DNA of 64,000 bases from Streptomyces sp. NRRL B-24484 (GTDB lineage Bacteria > Actinomycetota > Actinomycetes > Streptomycetales > Streptomycetaceae), in the NCBI RefSeq assembly GCF_000717715.1, contig NZ_JOAI01000001.1:1-64000 (forward strand), in the 5' to 3' direction. How positions within the stretch are numbered: position 1 is the stretch's first letter; every line of letters begins with the position of its first letter. Shown piece after piece: positions 16,809 to 24,198 of the stretch. The notes beneath the pieces are model-generated. The model worked only from the letters and a program-made list of their open reading frames with translations, did no database searches and was not told the DNA's origin. The position numbers and the translations under genes are program-made.

Positions 16809-17543
16809 TCAGCCGAGGATGCCCCGCTCGCGGGCGGCGACGGCCAGTTCGACCCGGTTGCGGGCGCCGAGCTTGTGCATCGCGCTCTTCAGGTAGCCCG
16901 TCACGGTGTGGCCGCTGAGACCGAGCCGGGCGGCGATCTCCGGATTCGTCCGGCCGGTCGCCGCCCACCGCAGCACCTCGTGCTCGCGCGGGGTCAGCCC
17001 GGCCTCGGCCGAGCGTCCTGCCGGCCGGCCGCCCCAGGCCGCGGCACCCGCCAGGGCCCGGATGGCCGTCCGGGCCAGCTCGGCGACCGCGCCGATCCGG
17101 ACGTCGCCGAACGGCACCACGGTGCGCAGCGCGGCGTACACCACGCCGTGCACCGCACCGTCGTGGACGAGGGGCACGCCGAGCATCGCGTACAGGTCGT
17201 CGGCGCCGACCGCCGCGTCGTAGTGGTGCGAGATGGTGGTCGCGGCCCGGTAGTCGGGCACCCACGCGGGCGCCCGTTCGGCGAGGGCCCGGCCGCCCAG
17301 GCCGGTGCCGGCGGGCACCCGGAGGTTGTGCAGCAGGTCGGCGCGGGTGCCGGCCCAGTGGCGCAGCACCATGGCGTTCGCGGCGCGCGGGCCGTCGGGG
17401 CCGTCCGGGGTGTCGGGCACGCCGACCAGGCCGACGTCCGCGCCGCAGTCGGCGACCACCCGGCGGGCCAGGTCGGCGAGGACCGCGGAGCGGACGAGCT
17501 CTGCGGCGCGGGTGTCCGGGGGTTCGGGGGCTGCGCTCCTCAC
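16809..17543 (-). CDS. GAF-domain LuxR-type transcriptional regulator
   Basis: Regulator of 244 residues. An N-terminal GAF-like sensor (about residues 20-165, including VPAGTGLGGRALAERAPAWV and AMLGVPLVHDGAVHGVVYAA) precedes a LuxR helix-turn-helix (LTPREHEVLRWAATGRTNPE onward to NRVELAVAARERG). It has no receiver domain, so it answers to a small ligand or redox state rather than to phosphorylation. The GTG start at 17543 has GAGAAT at -12 to -7 and no ribosome-binding site, suggesting a leaderless transcript. It lies tail to tail with the acyl-CoA synthetase, 22 bases apart. Confidence 0.88.
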   Translation of the reverse strand: MRSAAPEPPDTRAAELVRSAVLADLARRVVADCGADVGLVGVPDTPDGPDGPRAANAMVLRHWAGTRADLLHNLRVPAGTGLGGRALAERAPAWVPDYRAATTISHHYDAAVGADDLYAMLGVPLVHDGAVHGVVYAALRTVVPFGDVRIGAVAELARTAIRALAGAAAWGGRPAGRSAEAGLTPREHEVLRWAATGRTNPEIAARLGLSGHTVTGYLKSAMHKLGARNRVELAVAARERGILG

Positions 17544-17639
17544 CGGGCGATTCTCACACGGGCCCTCTGGTTCGGGGAGACGTGCGGCAGCAGGATGGGC
17601 CTGCCCGCACCACGGGACATCGACGAGAAGGGGAGAGGG

Positions 17640-18425
17640 ATGGCCGACATCACCGCGCTGCTCGCGGACCTCACGGCGGAGAGCGACGGACTGGACGCCC
17701 TGGTGGCGGACCTGGACGCCGCGGGGCTGGCGGAGGCCACCCCCGCCGAGGGGTGGACGATCGCCCACCAGCTGGCCCACCTGGCCTGGACGGACCGCTG
17801 GTCGCTGCTCGCGGCGAGCGACCCGGAGCGGTTCACGGCCGAGGCGCAGCAGGCCTTCGAGACCGGGTTCGACGTGGTGGAGCGCGGCGCGGCCGAGGGG
17901 GTCGGCGAGCCGCCGCAGGTGCTGCTGGGCCGCTGGCGGGCGGGCCGGGCGGAGCTCGCTGCGGCGCTGGCGGCGGTGGCGCCGGACACCCGGCTGCCGT
18001 GGTTCGGGCCGCCGATGAAGGCGCCGTCGATGGCGACCGCGCGGCTGATGGAGACCTGGGCGCACGGGCAGGACGTCGCCGACGCGCTGGGCGCCGTCCG
18101 GCCGCCGACCGCCCGGCTGCGGCACATCGCGCACCTGGGGGTGCGCACCATGGGCTTCGCGTTCTCGGTGCACGGCCTGCCCGCGCCACAGGTGCCGGTG
18201 CGGGTCGAACTCACCGGACCGGCGGGCGAGTCGTGGACGTGGGGTGTCGAGGACGCGGCCGACCGGATCACCGGCCCCGCACTGGACTTCTGCCTGCTGG
18301 CCACCCGGCGGCGGCACCTCGACGACCTCGCGCTGACCGCGGTCGGCGACACGGCGCGGACCTGGCTGCCGATCGTCCAGGCCTTCGCCGGCCCGCCCGG
18401 CAAGGGCCGCGAGCCGCTGGGCTGA
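17640..18425 (+). CDS. TIGR03084-family metal-binding protein
   Basis: Protein of 261 residues in the DinB/maleylpyruvate isomerase-like superfamily, subfamily TIGR03084. The first helix bundle contains the metal-binding pattern WTIAHQLAHLAW and a later METWAHGQDVADAL. Superfamily members often use mycothiol as cosubstrate, but the reaction of this subfamily is not established. It starts at an ATG behind GGGGAGAGGG, 96 bases from the divergent LuxR gene. These proteins recur near acyl-CoA genes in actinomycetes, and an acyl-CoA synthetase is indeed one gene away. Confidence 0.85.
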   Translation: MADITALLADLTAESDGLDALVADLDAAGLAEATPAEGWTIAHQLAHLAWTDRWSLLAASDPERFTAEAQQAFETGFDVVERGAAEGVGEPPQVLLGRWRAGRAELAAALAAVAPDTRLPWFGPPMKAPSMATARLMETWAHGQDVADALGAVRPPTARLRHIAHLGVRTMGFAFSVHGLPAPQVPVRVELTGPAGESWTWGVEDAADRITGPALDFCLLATRRRHLDDLALTAVGDTARTWLPIVQAFAGPPGKGREPLG

Positions 18426-18443
18426 CCGCCCGGGAGGGAACCC

Positions 18444-19025
18444 TCAGCGGGCCGGGCCGAGCAGGACGGGCTCCGGGTCGGTGGCGAGGCGGGCGTGCAG
18501 GTGCTCGTCGTGGTGCCGGCCGTCGCCGTAGCGGTGCGAGGCCCGCAGGATGCCCTCCAGGGGGAAGCCGCAGCGGTCGGCGACCCGGCAGGAGGCGGTG
18601 TTGCCGACGGCGTGGCACAGCTCGATCCGGCGGGCGCCCGCGGCGGTGAAGGCCCAGCGGGTGGCCGCCGCGGTGGCCCGGGTCGCCACGCCGCGGCCGC
18701 GGGCCTCCGGCAGCAGCCGGTAGCCGACGGCGGCCTGCCCGTCGGCGCGGTTCGGCCAGTACAGGCCGACCGTGCCGAGCAGGGCGGCGGTGGCCGTGTC
18801 CAGCACGGCGAAGCCCGCGACGTCCCCGGTGCCGCCGTCGGCGTGGCCGAGGATCCACGCCTCGGGGTCGCTCTCGTGGACCGGGTTCCACCGGGCGACC
18901 TCCTCGTCCGCGGTGATCCGGGCGACGCCCGGGGCGTACCGCAGCAGCCCGGGGCCCCACGGCAGGAGGCGGACGTCCCCGAGGTCGAGCGGGACGGGGG
19001 CGAAACCGGGTTCGGTGAGGGTCAT
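18444..19025 (-). CDS. GNAT-family N-acetyltransferase
   Basis: Acetyltransferase of 193 residues of the RimJ/RimL-like group. The acetyl-CoA-binding motif is GYRLLPEARGRGVATRATAA and the C-terminal strand/helix pair reads IELCHAVGNTASCRVADRCG. An unusual insert HESDPEAWILGHADGG precedes the core. The acceptor substrate is unknown. The gene is convergent with the TIGR03084 gene and divergent from the DUF1963 gene. Confidence 0.85.
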   Translation of the reverse strand: MTLTEPGFAPVPLDLGDVRLLPWGPGLLRYAPGVARITADEEVARWNPVHESDPEAWILGHADGGTGDVAGFAVLDTATAALLGTVGLYWPNRADGQAAVGYRLLPEARGRGVATRATAAATRWAFTAAGARRIELCHAVGNTASCRVADRCGFPLEGILRASHRYGDGRHHDEHLHARLATDPEPVLLGPAR

Positions 19026-19095
19026 GGCCCCCAGTGGTACCCGCCGCGGCGGCCCGCTGCCAACCGGTTTCCCCGGCCCTGGGACGATCACGGCC

Positions 19096-19893
19096 ATGGA
19101 GTTCGACGACGACGACGCCCTGCACCTGATCTGCGCCGAACGGCTCGGCGAGGAGGCCGGCGGACGGTTCGCCGCGCTGGCCCGCCGGGGCTTCCGGCTG
19201 GAGCGCACGGCGGACGGCACCCCCGCCACCGGACGCTGCCGGCTCGGCGGCCCGGCCCTGCTGGAGCCCGGCACCCCGTGGCCCGTCCACGACGGCGTGC
19301 CGCTCTCCCTGCTCGCCGTCCTCGACACGGACGCGCTCGCCCCCTGGCTGGGCGGCCACCTGCCCGTCCGGCCCGGCCTGTTGAACTTCTTCCAGCTCGA
19401 CCCGGACGTCCCGTACGAGGAGTACGCGAAGCTCGACACCTCCTCCCCCGCGATGTACCGGGTGCTCCCCGCCGATCCGGCGCGGGCCGTGGAGACGGAC
19501 GCACCGGGACCGGCGACGCGCTACCCCGCGGTGCCCGTCCGCGCCGAAGGGGTCGTCATGCTCCCGGACTGCTGGGACGTCGAGGACGAGGACGTCCCCT
19601 TCGACCGGGACGTGCACTGGGGCGCCCCCTCGCTGCTCCTCGACGCCATGGAGGGCCTGAACGGCAACACCGCCGACCGGCACCGCGCCTTCGGCTGGCC
19701 GGACACCTCCTACAGCTCCCGGGTGACCGTCCGGGACGCCGACGGGCCCGCCGTCCACCTGCTGCAGCTCGCCGGTGACGCCGAACTGAACTGGGGCTGG
19801 GGCGACGCCGGTTCGCTCTACTTCACGATCCCCGCCGGGGCCCTCGCGGCCGGCGACTTCACCCGGGCCGGCGGCGAGGGGCGGTGCTGCTGA
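19096..19893 (+). CDS. DUF1963 (YwqG-like) protein
   Basis: Protein of 265 residues with the DUF1963 pattern: RCRLGGPALLEPGTPWP, LSLLAVLDTDALAP, NFFQLDPDV, and a C-terminal LLQLAGDAELNWGWGDAGSL segment with IPAGALAAGDF. The function of the family is unknown. GACGAT lies 7 bases before the ATG with no ribosome-binding site, a weak hint of leaderless transcription. It is followed after 67 bases by the racemase gene. Confidence 0.85.
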   Translation: MEFDDDDALHLICAERLGEEAGGRFAALARRGFRLERTADGTPATGRCRLGGPALLEPGTPWPVHDGVPLSLLAVLDTDALAPWLGGHLPVRPGLLNFFQLDPDVPYEEYAKLDTSSPAMYRVLPADPARAVETDAPGPATRYPAVPVRAEGVVMLPDCWDVEDEDVPFDRDVHWGAPSLLLDAMEGLNGNTADRHRAFGWPDTSYSSRVTVRDADGPAVHLLQLAGDAELNWGWGDAGSLYFTIPAGALAAGDFTRAGGEGRCC

Positions 19894-19960
19894 ACCCCCG
19901 TCCGAAGCCCCGTCCGAACCCCCGGCGGGACCCGGCCGTGCGGTGTGCGAGAGTGGCGCG

Positions 19961-20650
19961 ATGAGGACGATCGGACTGATCGGCGGAATGAGCTGGGAGT
20001 CGACCGCCGAGTACTACCGGCTGCTGAACGAGCTCACCAAGGAGCGGCTCGGCGGGCTGCACTCGGCGAAGTGCGTGCTGTACTCGGTGGACTTCGCCGA
20101 GATCGAGCGGCTGCAGACCGCCGGCCGCTGGGACGAGGCGGGCGAGGTCCTGGCCGGGGCCGCGCGCTCGCTGGCCGCGGCCGGCGCCGAGCTGCTGCTG
20201 ATCTGCACCAACACCATGCACAAGGTGGCCGACCGGGTCGCGGCGGCGGTGGACGTACCGCTGCTGCACCTCGCCGACACCACGGCGGGCGCCGTCCGGG
20301 GGGCGGGGCTGCGCCGGATCGGCCTGCTGGGCACCGCCTTCACCATGGAGCAGGACTTCTACCGCGGCCGCCTCGCCGGCCACGGTCTGGAGGTGCTGGT
20401 GCCGGACGCCGCCGGGCGGGCCGAGGTGCACCGGGTGATCTACGAGGAACTGTGCCTCGGCGTGGTCCGCGAGGAGTCCCGGGCCGCGTACCGCGCGGTG
20501 ATCGCCGACCTGGTGGCCCGCGGCGCCGAGGGCGTGGTGCTGGGCTGCACCGAGATCGAGCTGCTGGTCGGGCCGGAGGACAGCCAGGTGCCGGTCTTCC
20601 CGACCACCCGGCTGCACGCCGAGGCGGCCGTGGCGGCGGCCCTGGCCTGA
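19961..20650 (+). CDS. aspartate/glutamate racemase family protein
   Basis: Cofactor-independent amino acid racemase of 229 residues. It has the N-terminal IGLIGGMSWESTAEYYRLLN, the first catalytic Cys in LICTNTMHKVAD and the second in VVLGCTEIELLV, so the two-base mechanism is intact. Substrate is probably aspartate or a related acid. GAGAGT occupies -12 to -7 relative to the ATG and no ribosome-binding site is seen, so a leaderless mRNA is likely. Confidence 0.9.
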   Translation: MRTIGLIGGMSWESTAEYYRLLNELTKERLGGLHSAKCVLYSVDFAEIERLQTAGRWDEAGEVLAGAARSLAAAGAELLLICTNTMHKVADRVAAAVDVPLLHLADTTAGAVRGAGLRRIGLLGTAFTMEQDFYRGRLAGHGLEVLVPDAAGRAEVHRVIYEELCLGVVREESRAAYRAVIADLVARGAEGVVLGCTEIELLVGPEDSQVPVFPTTRLHAEAAVAAALA

Positions 20651-20807
20651 CCGGGACGTTCTCCCGGCCGGAGGTCTCGGGGAGGCTCCCGGCCCGCGAC
20701 CCTGCGTGTCGGCCGGGACGCGGGGTGTCCCGTCGAGCACAGTGGGTGGGACCGGGTCGGGCGGTCGGACGGCCGCCCGGCCGGACGACGGGCGGAGGAG
20801 CCGGACG

Positions 20808-21212
20808 GTGGACTGGAAGCTCGAAGTGGTGGTCGTCCCGGTGTCCGACGTGGACCGGGCCAAGCGGTTCTACGCCGACCGGGTCGGCTTCGTGGTCGAC
20901 ACCGACACCCGGATCGGCGCGGAGGCGCGGATCGTCCAGCTGACCCCGCCGGGCTCGGCCTGTTCGATCGTCATCGGCACCGGTGTCAGCGACTCGCTGC
21001 CCGGTTCGCTGCAGGGCCTGCAACTGGTGGTGGACGACGTCGAGGCGGCCCGGGCGGCCCTGGTCGCGGGCGGCGTCGAGGTCGGCCCGGTGCAGCACTT
21101 CGAGGACGGGGTGCGGGCCGAGGGCAAGGGCGGGGACTGGAACTCCTTCGTCTTCTTCACCGACCCGGACGGCAACGGCTGGGCCGTCCAGGAGCGCCCG
21201 GCCGGCGCCTGA
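20808..21212 (+). CDS. VOC-family (glyoxalase-like) protein
   Basis: Single vicinal-oxygen-chelate domain of 134 residues with the beta-alpha-beta-beta-beta arrangement: VVPVSDVDRAKRFYADRVGF, then LQLVVDDVEAARAALVAGGV and a terminal FVFFTDPDGNGWAVQE. Metal ligands and substrate cannot be assigned safely. The start is GTG 20808 with GGAGGAG about 8 bases upstream. Confidence 0.85.
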   Translation: MDWKLEVVVVPVSDVDRAKRFYADRVGFVVDTDTRIGAEARIVQLTPPGSACSIVIGTGVSDSLPGSLQGLQLVVDDVEAARAALVAGGVEVGPVQHFEDGVRAEGKGGDWNSFVFFTDPDGNGWAVQERPAGA

Positions 21213-21246
21213 GCCGTCGGCCCCGGTACCGTCCGGCACCTTCCCG

Positions 21247-22431
21247 TCAGGCCCGCTCTATGGCCACCGCGGCGGCGTCGTCCTTGAGCCGCCCGCCGAC
21301 GTGCGCCAGCAGGTCGCGGCGGAGCCGGTCGACCAGCGCGGACGGCTCGGCGCCGCCCCAGTCCGCGGCGCGTTCGGAGAGCGGGTAGAAGGCCCGCTCT
21401 CCGTCGCGGGCCTCGGTGACCCCGTCGGTGTACAGCAGCAGCGTCTCGCCGGAGCGCACGTCGTAGCTCTCCTGCCGGTAGTGCGCGCCGGGCAGGGTGC
21501 CGAGCCCGATCGGCGGGGCGGAGTGGACCGCCTCCAGGGTCCGGACGGGCTTCCCCTCGGCCAGCAGCAGCGGCGGCGGGTGCCCGCAGTTGGCGATCCG
21601 GACCGGTTCCACCGGGTCGTCCGGCAGGTCGGCGAGCAGCACGGTGACGAAGCGCTCCACGGCATCGTCCTCGCCGGCCGCCCCGGCAGACCCGGCCGCG
21701 CTCCCGGCGTCCCGGTCTCCGTCCCCGGCGGCCCCGGCGGCCCCGGTGCTCCCCGCGGTCTCGGCCAGGTGCCGGGCGAAGCCGGCGTCGAGGGCGGCGG
21801 CGAGCCCGGGCAGCCCGGTGTGGTGGTGGGCGAGCTCGCGGAAGGCGCCGAGCACCTGGGCGGCGTCCTCGATCGCGGTGAGGCCCTTGCCCCGGACGTC
21901 GCCGATCAGCACCCGGGTGGCACCGGGAACCCGGGTCGCGGCGTACAGGTCCCCGCCGAGCAGCGCCTCGTCCTCGGCGGGCAGGTAGAGGGCGGCGAGC
22001 CGCAGTGGCCCCAGCCGGTCGGGCAGCGGCCGCAGCAGCACCCGCTGGACGGTCTCCGAGACGGAGCGCACCCGGGTGAGTTCGCGCCCGCGTCTCTCCC
22101 GGACGCGGCAGTAGAGCACGATCAGCGTGGAGACCAGGATCAGCGCGATGATCTGCGTCTCGTGGTTGGTGGTGAACAGGCCGCCGTGGAAGATCCCGAT
22201 GACCACCTGCGCGGTCACCGCCAGGGCGCCGATCAGGCCGGTCAGCCAGGCGCCGGCGAAGGAGGCGGTGATCGCGGGGGCGACCACCAGCAGCGGGCCG
22301 AGGTGCACGTCGGTCGGCGAGGCCAGGTCGACCACGGAGATCAGCACGATGAATCCCAGCGGGATCATCACCAGCGCATGGGCTCGCCGCCACGCCCCGC
22401 GCAGGGCAGCCGGGCGCCGCCGTCCGTGCAC
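21247..22431 (-). CDS. membrane PP2C/SpoIIE-type serine phosphatase
   Basis: Protein of 394 residues. Three or four N-terminal membrane segments (about residues 15-115) are followed by a SpoIIE-type phosphatase domain with metal-binding motifs GGDLYAA, LIGDVRGKGLTAIEDAAQVLG and LLLYTDGVTEARDG. Such proteins dephosphorylate anti-sigma-factor antagonists in partner-switching pathways; no partner is encoded nearby. A low-complexity Gly/Ala/Asp insert lies near residues 245-275. The GTG at 22431 has GGAGG 7 bases upstream, so I prefer it over GTG 22437. Confidence 0.88.
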   Translation of the reverse strand: MHGRRRPAALRGAWRRAHALVMIPLGFIVLISVVDLASPTDVHLGPLLVVAPAITASFAGAWLTGLIGALAVTAQVVIGIFHGGLFTTNHETQIIALILVSTLIVLYCRVRERRGRELTRVRSVSETVQRVLLRPLPDRLGPLRLAALYLPAEDEALLGGDLYAATRVPGATRVLIGDVRGKGLTAIEDAAQVLGAFRELAHHHTGLPGLAAALDAGFARHLAETAGSTGAAGAAGDGDRDAGSAAGSAGAAGEDDAVERFVTVLLADLPDDPVEPVRIANCGHPPPLLLAEGKPVRTLEAVHSAPPIGLGTLPGAHYRQESYDVRSGETLLLYTDGVTEARDGERAFYPLSERAADWGGAEPSALVDRLRRDLLAHVGGRLKDDAAAVAIERA

Positions 22432-22542
22432 CGTCACCCCTCCACCCTGCACCCGGGACGGGTCGCCCACCTCCGCGACACGGCCCCCGGTGCGGCGGCG
22501 GCCCGGGCGCGCGTCCGGGCGGGCGGCGGCCAGCCGGCGCCG

Positions 22543-22572
22543 TTGACCGTGATCTTGGACAGCCCCTACAGT
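22543..22572 (+). promoter_or_regulatory. promoter of the MpaB-like oxygenase gene
   Basis: TTGACC (22543-22548) and TACAGT (22567-22572) are separated by 18 bases, a near-consensus vegetative promoter. Transcription would start near 22579, about 33 bases before the gene. Confidence 0.65.
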
Positions 22573-22611
22573 CGGGACCGCTCCCGCCCCCGGTCCGTCG
22601 GAAGGTCCATG

Positions 22612-23532
22612 ATGAAGCGTCACGGCTGGCTGGACCGGATCCGGCAGCTCGATCCGGAGACCGACTACGCGGAGATCTACCGGATCAGCAGCTGGTACGA
22701 GTTCCCGTGGGACACCAACCAGTCGCTCGGCTTCGCCCTCTACCGCACCTACGCGGTGCCGTCCATCGGCCGGCTGCTGGCCCGGACGGGAGAGTTCACC
22801 GGCCGCGCGCAGAAGCGGTACGACGACACCGTGCTGATCCTGGAGGCCGTGCTGGAGCACGGCTTCGGCTCGGAGCAGGGGCGTGAGGCGATCCGCCGGA
22901 TGAACGGGATGCACCGGCGGTACGAGATCTCCAACGAGGACTTCGTCTACGTCCTCGCCACCTTCGTGGTGGTGCCCAAGCGCTGGCTGGACGACTACGG
23001 CTGGCGCCCGTACTCCGCGCACGAGGTCCGCGCCGCCGTCAACTACTACCGCGAGCTCGGCCGGCACATGGGGCTGCGGGACGTCCCGGAGACGTACGAG
23101 GGGTTCGAGCAGCTGCTGGACGCCTACGAGGAGGCCAACTTCGCCTTCGACGAGGGCGGCCGGGCGGTCTCCGACGCCACCCTCGACCTCACCGCGAGCT
23201 GGTACCCGCGCCCGCTCGGTGCCCAGATGCGGCGCTCCTCGATCTGCCTGCTGGACGACCCGCTGCGGGAGGCCTTCGGCTACCCGCGGCCGCCGGCCGT
23301 GCTCACCGCACTGGTCCGCGGCGGGATGCGGCTGCGGGGCCGGCTGGTCCGGCTGCTGCCGCCGCGCCGCAGGCCGCACCTGGCCCGGGACGGCCGACAG
23401 GTGCGCGGCTACCCCGACGGCTACCGCATCTCCGAGCTCGGGACGTTCGAGGCACCGGCCGCCGGGCCCGCAGAGGGGTCCGCCGCGGGCCGGAGCGGCG
23501 GGGGCTGCCCCTTCGGCGCCGGGGCGTCCTGA
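22612..23532 (+). CDS. MpaB-family oxygenase (DUF2236)
   Basis: Protein of 306 residues of the oxygenase MpaB/DUF2236 family, related to latex-clearing protein Lcp and fungal MpaB, which cleave unsaturated chains using heme. The diagnostic opening (about residues 17-47) contains YRISSWYEFPWDTNQSLGFA and YAVPSIGRLL, followed by a conserved MHRRYEISNEDFVYVLATF and RRSSICLLDDP. GGAAGG lies 6 bases before the ATG at 22612; the overlapping ATG 22609 is the alternative. The tail after residue 270 is disordered and Gly/Ala rich. Natural substrate unknown. Confidence 0.85.
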   Translation: MKRHGWLDRIRQLDPETDYAEIYRISSWYEFPWDTNQSLGFALYRTYAVPSIGRLLARTGEFTGRAQKRYDDTVLILEAVLEHGFGSEQGREAIRRMNGMHRRYEISNEDFVYVLATFVVVPKRWLDDYGWRPYSAHEVRAAVNYYRELGRHMGLRDVPETYEGFEQLLDAYEEANFAFDEGGRAVSDATLDLTASWYPRPLGAQMRRSSICLLDDPLREAFGYPRPPAVLTALVRGGMRLRGRLVRLLPPRRRPHLARDGRQVRGYPDGYRISELGTFEAPAAGPAEGSAAGRSGGGCPFGAGAS

Positions 23533-23581
23533 CGCGCCGCCGCTCCCGGGCGCTGTCGGTGGCCCGTGCCAGGCTGGCGGG

Positions 23582-24178
23582 ATGACCGAGAACCCCGAGA
23601 AGTCCGACGGCCCGGCGACGGAGAACCCCGTGCCCGCGATCCCGCCGCAGAACTACTCCCAGACCTGGGACGACGGCGGCGCCCGGCCGGCCCTCCCGCT
23701 GGTCGGCGACGAGCGGGAGATCCTCACCGCCTACCTGGAGCACCACCGCGAGACGCTGGCCCTCAAGTGCGCCGGGCTGACGCCCGCGCAGCTGTCCGAG
23801 CACGCCGTGCCGCCGTCCCGGCTGACCCTGCACGGGCTGCTCCGGCACCTCGCCGGGGTCGAACGCTGGTGGCTGCACCTGCAGTTCGCCGGGCTGCCGA
23901 CGGAGATGCTCTACTACTCCGACGACGACCCGGACCAGGACTTCGAGAGCCTGGACGGCGACCCGGCCCAGGCACTGGCCGTCTGGCGGGCCGAGTGCGA
24001 GCGCTCCCGGGAGATCGTCGCCGCCGCCCCCTCCCTGGACGTCACCGGCGTGCACCGGGCCACCGGGCAGCCTGTGTCGCTGCGCCGCATCCTGGTCCAC
24101 ATGATCGCCGAGTACGCCCGTCACGACGGCCACGCCGACCTGCTGCGCGAGCGCCTCGACGGCGCGACCGGCTACTGA
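23582..24178 (+). CDS. DinB-family protein (DUF664)
   Basis: Four-helix-bundle protein of 198 residues of the DinB/YfiT-like superfamily. The helix containing LTLHGLLRHLAGVERWWL carries the first metal-binding His, and RILVHMIAEYARHDGHADLL carries the C-terminal His pair. In actinobacteria many relatives are mycothiol-dependent transferases, but the substrate here is unknown. CAGGCT lies at -12 to -7 of the ATG, with no ribosome-binding site, so a leaderless transcript is possible. Confidence 0.85.
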   Translation: MTENPEKSDGPATENPVPAIPPQNYSQTWDDGGARPALPLVGDEREILTAYLEHHRETLALKCAGLTPAQLSEHAVPPSRLTLHGLLRHLAGVERWWLHLQFAGLPTEMLYYSDDDPDQDFESLDGDPAQALAVWRAECERSREIVAAAPSLDVTGVHRATGQPVSLRRILVHMIAEYARHDGHADLLRERLDGATGY

Positions 24179-24198
24179 CCGGCCCGGCTCCGGAACGG